From UBA10161 sp964581105 (GTDB taxonomy: Archaea > Micrarchaeota > Micrarchaeia > Anstonellales > Anstonellaceae), in contig CAZOMB010000002.1 in the NCBI GenBank assembly GCA_964581105.1, positions 17,921 to 81,920 of the forward strand: 64,000 nucleotides of DNA, read 5' to 3'. The position numbers were made by a program, and so were the translations under genes. This document shows positions 31,904-39,530 of this stretch, one piece after another. The notes below the pieces were generated by a model. The model was not told the origin of the DNA and ran no database searches. It was given only the letters and a program-made list of their open reading frames with translations. The first letter of the stretch is position 1; every line of letters starts with the position of its first letter.

Positions 31904-33430
31904 TCACCTCTTTTTTCTTTTTCCGGGCTTTTGCTTTTTTTCTGCCAGGAAAACCAATGCCTCCCGTCTGCCCGCCCCTGTGCTGCCTTTTCTTATTGAT
32001 GAAAAAAGTGACAGGAGCTCTTTTTCCCTTGCCCCAATCCTGCGCAAAAGCGAAACCGCTGATGCCCTGCTGTAGCCGAACTTTTCCAAAAAAAGGACAA
32101 GGTCTGCCGCCTCAAGTGAATAACTGTGCCTTTCAAATTCTGACAGCAGGGAAGATGTCTGCCTGTCTGTCAGCCCAAAAGAGAGCAAATGTTTTGCTAG
32201 TTCATTTTTTTCAAACTCAAGGTTCACTCCACCACCTCTGATTGACAGTGTTATAAGCAGCCCTTCGCCGTCAACTTTTTCCACTATAAATGTCCTTGGG
32301 CAGCAAACAGGGCTTGCAAACTCCAAGTGCACAAGAGCCTGGCCCACTGAAAAGCTGTGTGAAAGGGCCTCAAGCAAATCAGAATAGGCAAGCGATGCGC
32401 GAAGGTACTTGCGCTCTGATGAAAGCATAAGCCTGAATGCTGCAACCGTGCCTGCGTTTGAGAATATGCTCTTATGGATGTCTGTTGGATTTTGTGATGC
32501 AACAATAAGGCCAAATCCGTATTTCCTGCCTTCGCGGACTATTGACACTATGTCTGAGCGTGAGTCTGCTGCGATTTTCCATGCCTCATCTGCAACAACA
32601 AAAAGACCTGGGAGCCTGGAGTTGCAATATGGCTGGCTGCGCATCTTTTCCTTTACAAACTGCAGAATTGCCAACCCTGCAAGGCTGCGCAGAGACTCTG
32701 TTGGCAATGAATGAAGGTCAATGCAAACAATCCCTGAAATAAGCTCTTCAAGCTTAATGGTATGGGAAGAGAATGAGCCCCTTGAAGAAAGGAGCAGGTT
32801 TTTTATCCTCCTGGCTGCCTCTGCTGATTCTGTGCTCTTTTTTGATTTTTTCCTGAGAACCGAAAAAACCGCTTCAAGGGTTGGCGGTTTTTTTCGCTTG
32901 TTTTGCCTGTGGAGAGAAAACCCGCGCAACTGGTATGCCTTTTCAATTGCCTCTTCTGTGAGCCTGCGCTGGTGCGGGAATGAGGAAATGTCAGTGAGCA
33001 TTTCCAATGAGCCCATTACCTGCCTTGTCCGTGTGTGTGGGGTTGTGCCTCCCAGGTCAAGAAGATTTATCCCCTGCTTTCCGAATTCTATTACTTTGCC
33101 CCCTGCTGATTTTACCCAGTCAGCATATTCGCCTGCCCAGTCAAGGATAAGGAATTTTGATTTTAGTGCTATTGAGGCCCTGGTAATGAAAGTCTTTACA
33201 AAATAGGACTTGCCAGAGCCAGTTATGCCAACAATACATAAGTGCGGGTTGACAAGCTTTTCAGGGTCCCAGAAAAAGGGCACATGCAAGAATTGTGTTT
33301 TTCCTATGTAAACAGATTTTGAAGGGCTTGAAACAAGTTGCTCTGGTGCTGGTTCTGGCGGCCTGAGCAAGAAGCGCCTTTGCGCCATCTGGTCAGAAAG
33401 CAGCCTTTGCAGCTGCAGCATCCCACACAT
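31904..33430 (-). CDS. HerA/VirB4-type ATPase (DUF87)
   Basis: This 508-residue AAA+ family ATPase has Walker A GITGSGKS near residue 69, FLILDWAGEYADW near 95, a Walker B hydrophobic run ending VADEAWKI near 277, and IVASQNPTDI near 305 with an Arg-containing FRLMLSSERKYLR. The preserved Asp-Trp-Ala-Gly-Glu-Tyr region resembles VirB4/TraC and CedB. No HAS beta-barrel is obvious at the N-terminus. A 110-residue C-terminal helical extension ends basic (KQKPGKRKKR). HerA proper travels with NurA, Mre11 and Rad50, none of which is here, which favours a translocation or import role. It sits between prs and a coiled-coil gene. Confidence 0.8.
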   Translation of the reverse strand: MCGMLQLQRLLSDQMAQRRFLLRPPEPAPEQLVSSPSKSVYIGKTQFLHVPFFWDPEKLVNPHLCIVGITGSGKSYFVKTFITRASIALKSKFLILDWAGEYADWVKSAGGKVIEFGKQGINLLDLGGTTPHTRTRQVMGSLEMLTDISSFPHQRRLTEEAIEKAYQLRGFSLHRQNKRKKPPTLEAVFSVLRKKSKKSTESAEAARRIKNLLLSSRGSFSSHTIKLEELISGIVCIDLHSLPTESLRSLAGLAILQFVKEKMRSQPYCNSRLPGLFVVADEAWKIAADSRSDIVSIVREGRKYGFGLIVASQNPTDIHKSIFSNAGTVAAFRLMLSSERKYLRASLAYSDLLEALSHSFSVGQALVHLEFASPVCCPRTFIVEKVDGEGLLITLSIRGGGVNLEFEKNELAKHLLSFGLTDRQTSSLLSEFERHSYSLEAADLVLFLEKFGYSRASAVSLLRRIGAREKELLSLFSSIRKGSTGAGRREALVFLAEKKQKPGKRKKR

Positions 33431-33439
33431 AAGCGAGAG

Positions 33440-34306
33440 TCAGAAACCTCCTATTATCTGTTTTTTGACAGCCTCCAGAATGTCTATTTTCGATGCTTCT
33501 GATGCAATGGTATTTGAGGCGGCTATTTCCTCTGCGCCTGCCCTTTGAAGCTTTGTGTACGCATCCCCAAGGAAAAGCCCGTGCGAGCAGCCGCAGCAGA
33601 CTGATGTCGCCCCTTGTGAAAGCACTGCCTTGACTGCTTTTATCATTGTTGAGCCGCCTGCAATCATGTCATCAAGTATTACTATGTCTTTTCCTTTTAC
33701 GTCAAAATCCAGGTCAATCCTTGAAACCGGCCTGTGCGCCCTTTTCTTCCCCCTGCCATAATCGCCGCGCACCTTGTTCATGCTTTTGCCGCCTGCTGCG
33801 CTTACAATGTATTTTGCGCCCTGGTCTGGGCTTATGAAAAGTGCGTCTGGTTTTTTTGCCTTAAAATATGAAACCAGCTCTTCTGAAAGCGAGAAATTGC
33901 GTATTTGTATGCCGCCGTATGTGAATGTGCCTGGTTTTTTCAGGAAATGGCAGTCAAATGTTGCAATAGAGCTAAAGCCTGCTGCTGCAATCATCTGGCA
34001 GACTATCTCTGCTGACAGGGCTTCGCCAGGCTTCCATATCTTGTCCTGCCTGGCATAGGGGAGGTATGGAACAACTGCCTCTGTTCTTTTTGCTGTTTTC
34101 TGCAATGTCTTGCCAATAAGGAAAAGCTGGAGCAATGAGCTGTCCTGCTTTGGGTAGCACCTGTGAAGGACCTGGACCTCTGTGTCCTTGCACGAGTCAA
34201 GGCCATGGATAAGAACATGCGCCTCTTTGTCAGGGAATTTGCGAAGCTCTATGTTTGACGGGAAAATGTATGAAGAGTTCTGGCTTACAAGAAGCTTTGC
34301 GACCAT
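33440..34306 (-). CDS. prs: Ribose-phosphate pyrophosphokinase
   Basis: This 288-residue enzyme makes PRPP from ribose 5-phosphate and ATP. Motifs include FPDKEAHVLI, VVPYLPYARQDK near residue 78, FDCHFLKKPG, and the PRPP-binding loop IVILDDMIAGGST near 210. A TATA-like CTTTAAAAATTC about 30 bases upstream gives it its own promoter inside the rfcL cluster. The downstream ATPase frame is the same as the prs frame, separated by the TGA stop and three codons. PRPP feeds pyrimidine and purine nucleotide synthesis together with pyrB and tmk elsewhere in the window. Confidence 0.95.
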   Translation of the reverse strand: MVAKLLVSQNSSYIFPSNIELRKFPDKEAHVLIHGLDSCKDTEVQVLHRCYPKQDSSLLQLFLIGKTLQKTAKRTEAVVPYLPYARQDKIWKPGEALSAEIVCQMIAAAGFSSIATFDCHFLKKPGTFTYGGIQIRNFSLSEELVSYFKAKKPDALFISPDQGAKYIVSAAGGKSMNKVRGDYGRGKKRAHRPVSRIDLDFDVKGKDIVILDDMIAGGSTMIKAVKAVLSQGATSVCCGCSHGLFLGDAYTKLQRAGAEEIAASNTIASEASKIDILEAVKKQIIGGF

Positions 34307-34350
34307 GCAAATATTATGCTCTGGAGAATTTTTAAAGCATGGGTTGGGGG

Positions 34351-34851
34351 TTAGCCCAGCATTGAGCCTATCTTGTCCACCAATGACCCTAGTATTGTCG
34401 CATCATGCTTTGAGCCTCTTTTGCTGTCGCATTTTGGGCAGATTTTAAGCCCGTTGTCAAGAACCCTGAAGCTGTCTGTTTCCTTTTGGCAGTACGAGCA
34501 ATATGTTTTTGGCCCCTCCCTGCCCTGCTTTTCCTTTGCGCACGACGAATGGACCACTTTGTTGTTTGAAAGCTTGGTTGTTTTTTGCCATGACTCTAAA
34601 GTTCGCCTGCAAAGAGGGCATTTTGGCTTTCTTTCCTGCCTTTCAAGCTCTGACATACAATAGCTGCAATAGACTGAGCCCCTCTTTCTCATCGCCCTTT
34701 CCGCGCTTATCCTGGTGCCGCATCTTGAACAGGATATGAGCCTTGCCTCTGCCCCTGAGCGCGTGTAGCATGGGATACATTTTAACCCCCTTGCATAATA
34801 GGCAGAGTCGTTTTCATCAATCACTGCACCGCAGATAAGGCAGTTTGGCAT
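34351..34851 (-). CDS. Multi-zinc-ribbon protein, unknown
   Basis: This 166-residue protein has at least five cysteine pairs or clusters: CLIC (residue 4), CIPC, CSRC, CSYC, CPLC, CSYC and CPKC toward the C-terminus. Zinc ribbons or rubredoxin-like knuckles therefore occur along its whole length, joined by basic segments (RAMRKRGSVY, ERQERKPK). No named family is recognised. The position between an EndA-like gene and prs in the rfcL cluster suggests a nucleic-acid-related role, which is inference. Confidence 0.7.
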   Translation of the reverse strand: MPNCLICGAVIDENDSAYYARGLKCIPCYTRSGAEARLISCSRCGTRISAERAMRKRGSVYCSYCMSELERQERKPKCPLCRRTLESWQKTTKLSNNKVVHSSCAKEKQGREGPKTYCSYCQKETDSFRVLDNGLKICPKCDSKRGSKHDATILGSLVDKIGSMLG

Positions 34852-34890
34852 GCAATGATACCTCTGCTGAAGAATAAAAGCGTGTGTGGG

Positions 34891-35388
34891 TCAGAAGTTA
34901 AAGCTTGACACTTTGATGAATTTTGGCTCTTTTTCTGTGCCATATGCTATTATGAGCTCAAGGCGCGCCAAATGCGCTTTTTTTATCTCCTGCTCAAGTG
35001 CCTTTAAAGAAGGAGCCTCTCCAGGGGCAAGGCACAAGAACTGGCTTGGCTTTCCTTCAAGCCTTCCAATGCCAGGCGCATATACGCGAAAGTATTTTGC
35101 ACTTTTCATAAATGGCCTGATCTGCCTTGCTTTTTTGTAAATAAGGGAATAAACCGCCAGGGCAAATGGAAAGTTTTTGCCTGTTTTTTCCTGTGAAGCC
35201 ATGAACTGCTCCAGTGTTTTGCCAGAAAATTTTGATTTGCCTGTTTTTACCAAGTATGCTGCCTCAAGAGGGGAAAACAGCACCGAGATGCCTGAGGAAA
35301 AGCCAAAACCTGCTTGTGAGAATTTTCCTGAAAGTTGTTTGTCAGTCTCTTCAAAGAGATTTTGTTTTTTTGCTTTTTTGAACGCCAT
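34891..35388 (-). CDS. EndA-like protein lacking the catalytic residues
   Basis: This 165-residue protein follows the archaeal EndA layout: LFSPLEAAYLVKTG near residue 36, FALAVYSLIYKKARQI near 75, a beta-rich C-terminal half, and ARLELIIAYGTEKEPKFIKVS at the end. Compared with catalytic EndA, the Tyr position is kept (KYFRVYAPG), but the His position aligns with Pro-Ser (KPSQFLCLAP) and the catalytic Lys with Leu or Glu. This suggests a structural, beta-type subunit. AGGTGC precedes the ATG and the upstream rfcL stop is 8 bases away. The match is by pattern only, not by alignment. Confidence 0.55.
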   Translation of the reverse strand: MAFKKAKKQNLFEETDKQLSGKFSQAGFGFSSGISVLFSPLEAAYLVKTGKSKFSGKTLEQFMASQEKTGKNFPFALAVYSLIYKKARQIRPFMKSAKYFRVYAPGIGRLEGKPSQFLCLAPGEAPSLKALEQEIKKAHLARLELIIAYGTEKEPKFIKVSSFNF

Positions 35389-35396
35389 TTTTGCAC

Positions 35397-36587
35397 CTAG
35401 TTTTTCTTTTTCCCTGGTTTTGCTTTTTTTGCCTTTGAAACAAACAAAAGCTCATTCTCATCAAACCCAAAAAGCCTTGAAACCTGGTGTGCGTCCTTTT
35501 TTGCCGCATACTGGAGAAGGGGCAGATAAGATTGCGCCTGCGATGTTGAGCAGTGGCAAAATTTTGAGACTTTCCTGAGAACTGTTTTTCTGACGGCCCT
35601 TGCTGATTTTGATGCGCCCATTTTCCTTATGTATTCTGGGTAAGAAAGCGGCGTGTACTTGTGGTAAGGCCCTGTCTTTGCAAGAGCAACCCCTGATGAG
35701 AGCAGGTCATTTGCATAGCGGAAAAGGCCCCAACATTGCGTGCGTGACGCCCTTGACTCAAATATATCTGCAGTTGAGATAGCCTCATAGCCCTGGGCAA
35801 GGTCAAAGGGCCGGGTGTACTCTGCAGGTAGGTTGTGCGCAACCCAGGTTTTCAGGGAAGCCCTGTCAGTGCCAGATGAAAAGACTGCAATGCGCGCTTC
35901 AGAAAAGCTTGTTGATTTTAGGATTGTCCTGACAGTGTCAAAAATCCCTTTTTCCTTGTCCCTGACTGCTGAAATGTTGTGAGCCTGCAAATCATTGAGA
36001 GCCGCCCTTACGTCGCCTGACGCTGATTTTGCCATTTTTTCTGCGCTGCCCCCTGGCAATTGGATGGAAAGCTCTCCTGCCTTTTTCTTTATCAGCGCAC
36101 CTATGCTTGCTGCATGTACTTTTCGGAACTCCAATGGCATACAGAGTTGTTTTATTGCCTGCAGGTTTTTTGCATAATAGCTGTGGGAGGTGAGGATTAC
36201 TGGCTGCTTTGATGAAGAAAGTGCTTTTGCTATTGTAGAAGCACTGCCCCTTTCTGTCTTGCCTGAAATTGCATCAACATCATCAATGAGTATGAGCCTT
36301 TTTGTGCCAAATATTGATGAGGAGCCAACTGCAGCTGAAAGTGTTTTTCCCATTGTGTCAGCATCCCTTAAGCCAGAGGCATTTAGCTCATAAAGCTCCC
36401 AACCGTATTCTGAGGCTATTGCATGTGCAAGAGCAGTCTTTCCAGTGCCTGTTGGCCCATACACTAGAAGCGGTTTTTGAGACTTGCCTTTTTTCCATGA
36501 ATCTGCCCATTTTCTTGCCAAAACCAGTGCTTGTGGGTTGCCAACCAGCTCACAAGTCAGGGCAGGGGGCCTAAGAGGTGAAACCAT
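35397..36587 (-). CDS. rfcL: Replication factor C large subunit
   Basis: This 396-residue AAA+ clamp-loader subunit has Walker A VYGPTGTGKTALAHAIA near residue 43, ELNASGLRD, Walker B LILIDDVDAISG near 98, and SGDVRAALNDLQ (sensor 2) near 192. It loads PCNA with RfcS. The C-terminus is basic (KAKKAKPGKKKN), without a clear PIP box. A bidirectional TATA element is centred 28 bases upstream and is shared with the divergent GTPase gene. It is first in the minus-strand cluster to 31111. Confidence 0.93.
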   Translation of the reverse strand: MVSPLRPPALTCELVGNPQALVLARKWADSWKKGKSQKPLLVYGPTGTGKTALAHAIASEYGWELYELNASGLRDADTMGKTLSAAVGSSSIFGTKRLILIDDVDAISGKTERGSASTIAKALSSSKQPVILTSHSYYAKNLQAIKQLCMPLEFRKVHAASIGALIKKKAGELSIQLPGGSAEKMAKSASGDVRAALNDLQAHNISAVRDKEKGIFDTVRTILKSTSFSEARIAVFSSGTDRASLKTWVAHNLPAEYTRPFDLAQGYEAISTADIFESRASRTQCWGLFRYANDLLSSGVALAKTGPYHKYTPLSYPEYIRKMGASKSARAVRKTVLRKVSKFCHCSTSQAQSYLPLLQYAAKKDAHQVSRLFGFDENELLFVSKAKKAKPGKKKN

Positions 36588-36609
36588 AGCATTGTTGTGC
36601 CAGGCAGAC

Positions 36610-36620
36610 TTTATATATTT
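36610..36620. promoter_or_regulatory. Shared bidirectional TATA box, rfcL / YchF-like GTPase
   Basis: TTTATATATTT is centred about 28 bases from the rfcL ATG (36587) and 25 bases from the GTPase ATG (36640). It suits leaderless transcription both ways. Confidence 0.55.
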
Positions 36621-36639
36621 GGGCTGCCAGTTTTAGGCT

Positions 36640-37797
36640 ATGCTAATCGGCGTTGTGGGCGCGCCCAATAAGGGAAAAAGCACCCTGTTTTCAGCAGCAA
36701 CGCTTGTGGATGCTGGAATTGCAAACTACCCGTTTACCACCATTACCCCAAACAAAGGAATCACTTATGTTCGGTCAGAGTGCCCGCACAAGCTTTTAGG
36801 CCTGGAAAAATGCAATGCAAAGAACAGCAAGTGCATAAATGGAACCAGGCTTGTGCCTGTGAATATGGTTGATGTGCCTGGGCTTGTTCCAGATGCACAC
36901 CAGGGAAAGGGGCTTGGCAACAGGTTTTTGGACAGTGTGAGAGAAGCTGACGCGCTCATACAGGTTGTTGACTCCACTGGAAAGACAGATTTGCATGGAA
37001 ACCCTTGCCAAAAGTGCTTGCCATCAGAGGAAATCGGCTTTTTGCAAGAGGAAATTGCGCTTTGGCTCTGTTCAATAATGCTCAGGAAACCCCCGAAAGA
37101 AGACAACATAAAGGGAATTGTGGAGTCGCTTTCTGGCCTTAGAATAACTGAGCACATGCTTTTGCAAGCAGCATCTGAGTGCGGCCTCGACATAACCAGT
37201 GGCCTGCCAGGCAAAGAAGGCACAGAACAGCTGGCAAGAGAAGTTCTCAAGCTTAGGATGCCGACTGTTGTTGCCTGCAATAAGATTGACCTGCCTGAAG
37301 CAGGGAAGATTTTCAAAAAAGTGAAAGAACAAAGCAGCAAGCCTGTTTTTGCATGCAGCGCAGCAATTGAGCTTGCCCTAAGAAAGGCAGCCGAAAAAGG
37401 GCTGTGCAGTTACTTCCCAGGTGCAAAGGAGTTTGATATTTTAGGGGAGCCCAGCCAAAAGCAGGTACAGGCTTTGGAGAGAATGAGAGAATTTTTGACA
37501 GAAAACAACGGAACGGGCGTACAGGAAATCATAGATTATGTTGTTTACAAAAAGCTTGGCTGCGTTGTTGTATACCCTGTTGAAGATGAGAGAAAATTTT
37601 CAAACAGGAAGGGGGAAGTGCTGCCAGATGCGCTGCTTGTGCCAAAAGGAACAACTGCCCTGCAGCTTGCAGAACTGGTGCATACAGACCTTGCGCAAAA
37701 ATTTGTTGGTGCAATAGATGCAAAAAGCCATATGAAAATTGGCGCAGACTATGTCCTGAACGATGGAGATGTGATAAAAATACTCGCATCCAGATAA
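36640..37797 (+). CDS. YchF/Ola1-like OBG-family GTPase with TGS domain
   Basis: This 385-residue GTPase has G1 GAPNKGKSTLFSAAT (residues 7-21), G2 YPFTT, G3 VDVPGLV near 88, and G4 CNKID near 209. G1 has Asn-Lys-Gly-Lys-Ser in place of the usual Val-Gly-Lys-Ser. A helical insertion (residues 120-200) and a C-terminal TGS domain (ALLVPKGTTALQLAELVH, then ADYVLNDGDVIKIL) follow. The archaeal group is ribosome-associated; the exact role is undefined. Leaderless expression is predicted from the shared TATA box. Confidence 0.87.
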   Translation: MLIGVVGAPNKGKSTLFSAATLVDAGIANYPFTTITPNKGITYVRSECPHKLLGLEKCNAKNSKCINGTRLVPVNMVDVPGLVPDAHQGKGLGNRFLDSVREADALIQVVDSTGKTDLHGNPCQKCLPSEEIGFLQEEIALWLCSIMLRKPPKEDNIKGIVESLSGLRITEHMLLQAASECGLDITSGLPGKEGTEQLAREVLKLRMPTVVACNKIDLPEAGKIFKKVKEQSSKPVFACSAAIELALRKAAEKGLCSYFPGAKEFDILGEPSQKQVQALERMREFLTENNGTGVQEIIDYVVYKKLGCVVVYPVEDERKFSNRKGEVLPDALLVPKGTTALQLAELVHTDLAQKFVGAIDAKSHMKIGADYVLNDGDVIKILASR

Positions 37798-37803
37798 GCC
37801 GTA

Positions 37804-37830
37804 CAAAAGCATGGAACTTAAAAGCTTTTG
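37804..37830. repeat. Short inverted repeat after the GTPase gene
   Basis: CAAAAGC (37804-37810) and GCTTTTG (37824-37830) are perfect inverted copies with a 13-base spacer, between the GTPase stop and the promoter of the surface-protein gene. It could be a terminator stem or an operator. Confidence 0.4.
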
Positions 37831-37858
37831 CGCAATTTAAACCAAGGAAGGTGAGAAT

Positions 37859-39361
37859 ATGGGGAAAAAACCAGTAAAAGGAAAAGAGAACGCCACTCTA
37901 AAATATGCTTTTGTTGCAGTAGTTGTTATTGCAGTTGTTGCACTTGGCCTTGTTTATAATGGATTTTTTGAAGCCCCACAAGAGGAAGTGGAAACTTCAC
38001 CTTTTGAGTTGGAGTCTGTGAAGCTGCTGCTTGGCTCTTTTGACAGGGGAGCAGCAATACAAGAGTATTATCTGGAATACTCTGCAAATGAAAATGGAGT
38101 TGTATCTGACTACTTTGTTGCAGACAACAGCAAGCAACGCTGGGCAAAGGTTAGCGGCACCTTTGGGGTTTTTGAGGGTTTTTTCAGTTCAAACAACTCA
38201 ACTGACACCCTGTGCCTTGAGTATGGGGAAGAAACACGGTGCGCAAGAGTAGGGAATGATAAAAATGCATTGGACATTGCAGCAAGCCTTAACGCATTGT
38301 TCCCAACCCCCCAGACATATGTTGATCAAAAGGACCAGGTGAGAAAGCTTATCTCGGCAGGGGCAATAGTTGTCAGCCCAGATGTTGTTGATGAAACAGT
38401 TAATGGTTTTGATGCACAAAAGATTGGCTATTCGCTTGACTATCAGAACCTGACTGTGCAGGACCTGCTTTCCCTGGGCTTAAGCCCAAATGATCCGAGC
38501 CTTTATACTGTGACAGACCAAAAAGTTTTGTTTTGGATTGACAAGGCAACTGGCCTGGTAATAAAGAGCAACGCCTCTTTCAAGGAAAACCTTGTTCCAC
38601 TGTTCTTTGAAACTGAATACCAGGTAGTTGAGCTGCAAGACCCCCAGGTGCCCGAGGCACCAGAAGCAATCATAGGAACACAAAGCTTTGTGCTTTTCTA
38701 TAATCAGGCAGAGCAAGACTTTGTTGAAAGGAGAAAGTGCCAGAACATGCAGCAGCCAGACAGGGACTTGTGCTATAAATCATTTGCAGTCCAGCAGGGA
38801 GATTGGGAACTTTGCAAGCTTGTGGAAGATGTTGGAGAATATGAGGCATGCACCTTGATTGTTGCCCAAAGCACAAACAATTATGTGCTGTGCAGCAAAA
38901 TTGACGATCTTGCAGATGACTGTTATATTGCAGTTGCTGGAGAGACTGGTAATTATGGCCTGTGTGAGAATTTGAAAGATGCCAGCCTGTTAGAGACATG
39001 CACACAAGCTGCTGTTGAAGGACAAAAAAAGGTGGATGAGGCCCAAAAGGCGTTTGAGAAGCTCATGTCATCGCAAAACTGTGAAACTGACCTGGATTGT
39101 AAAGTTGTTGGGAACTCAAACCAGTACTGTGTGCCAAAAAATGCCACTGGCCCGTTTGCAAATGAAACCTCCCCAATGTTTTCATGCCTTGAGGATGTGC
39201 CCTGCAGTTGTGTTGATGGTTTTTGCGGCTTTGTAAAGGATGATGCCTATTATAAGTGCCTCTCTGAAGCTGAAAATGAGCAACTGCAGGAGTTTATCAA
39301 CAATCTTGTAATAGAATCAGAGAACAGCACAATGCAAACAAACAATACCACAACCACTTAA
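37859..39361 (+). CDS. Membrane-anchored surface protein with Cys-containing repeats
   Basis: This 500-residue protein has a cytoplasmic Lys-rich start, a membrane helix (residues 15-34) and a large extracytoplasmic region. At about residues 293-385 three or four degenerate repeats place a C...LC...A...C pattern every 30 residues (DLCYKSFAVQ, YVLCSKIDD, YGLCENLKD). A Cys-rich region with at least eight cysteines follows at 400-465. At least six Asn-X-Ser/Thr sequons (NNST, NLT, NAS, NAT, NET, NST) indicate N-glycosylation. A ribosome-binding site AAGGAAGGTGAG precedes the ATG. The function is probably cell envelope or binding. Confidence 0.7.
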   Translation: MGKKPVKGKENATLKYAFVAVVVIAVVALGLVYNGFFEAPQEEVETSPFELESVKLLLGSFDRGAAIQEYYLEYSANENGVVSDYFVADNSKQRWAKVSGTFGVFEGFFSSNNSTDTLCLEYGEETRCARVGNDKNALDIAASLNALFPTPQTYVDQKDQVRKLISAGAIVVSPDVVDETVNGFDAQKIGYSLDYQNLTVQDLLSLGLSPNDPSLYTVTDQKVLFWIDKATGLVIKSNASFKENLVPLFFETEYQVVELQDPQVPEAPEAIIGTQSFVLFYNQAEQDFVERRKCQNMQQPDRDLCYKSFAVQQGDWELCKLVEDVGEYEACTLIVAQSTNNYVLCSKIDDLADDCYIAVAGETGNYGLCENLKDASLLETCTQAAVEGQKKVDEAQKAFEKLMSSQNCETDLDCKVVGNSNQYCVPKNATGPFANETSPMFSCLEDVPCSCVDGFCGFVKDDAYYKCLSEAENEQLQEFINNLVIESENSTMQTNNTTTT

Positions 39362-39362
39362 A

Positions 39363-39462
39363 TGGGCCTAGAGGGATTCGAACCCTCGACGCGTGGATGG
39401 CCCTGTGGCATCCCTTTACACACATAAGAGTCCACTGCTCTACCAAGCTGAGCTATAGGCCC
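39363..39462 (-). tRNA. tRNA-Lys (anticodon CTT) with a 26-base intron
   Basis: The acceptor stem GGGCCTA pairs with TAGGCCC, the D stem is GCTC/GAGC, and the T stem is GAGGG/CCCTC with loop TTCGAAT. The anticodon stem GTGGA/TCCAC is split by an intron. The loop reads C-T-CTT-A, followed by the intron and A38, so the anticodon is CTT (Lys). Without the intron the tRNA is 74 bases, a normal length. CCA is not encoded. A TATA element at 39488-39498 lies about 30 bases upstream and faces both ways. Confidence 0.92.
39399..39424 (-). other. tRNA-Lys intron with bulge-helix-bulge junction
   Basis: The 26-base intron sits between positions 37 and 38. Around the two cut sites the sequence folds as bulge TA^T, helix CTCT paired with AGGG (4 pairs, one G-U), and bulge CC^A, beyond which GTG pairs with CAC. 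This is a BHB motif for EndA. The outer helix is only three pairs, so it is a slightly relaxed motif. Confidence 0.8.
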
Positions 39463-39487
39463 GTAGAGCTGGATTATAATAAGAAGA

Positions 39488-39498
39488 ATATAAAAGTT
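39488..39498. promoter_or_regulatory. TATA element between tRNA-Lys and prenyl synthase
   Basis: AATATAAAAGT on the plus strand is about 30 bases from the tRNA 5' end and about 25 bases from the first candidate starts of the prenyl synthase gene. It could serve both directions. Confidence 0.45.
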
Positions 39499-39530
39499 CT
39501 CTGCTTAAGGAAAGTTTGTTGGTGGGTTTT

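Noticed and set aside
36765..37340. A 191-residue open frame opposite the YchF-like GTPase
   Set aside because: The plus-strand GTPase motifs occupy the same bases; the antisense product is low in structure and Ser/Pro-rich.
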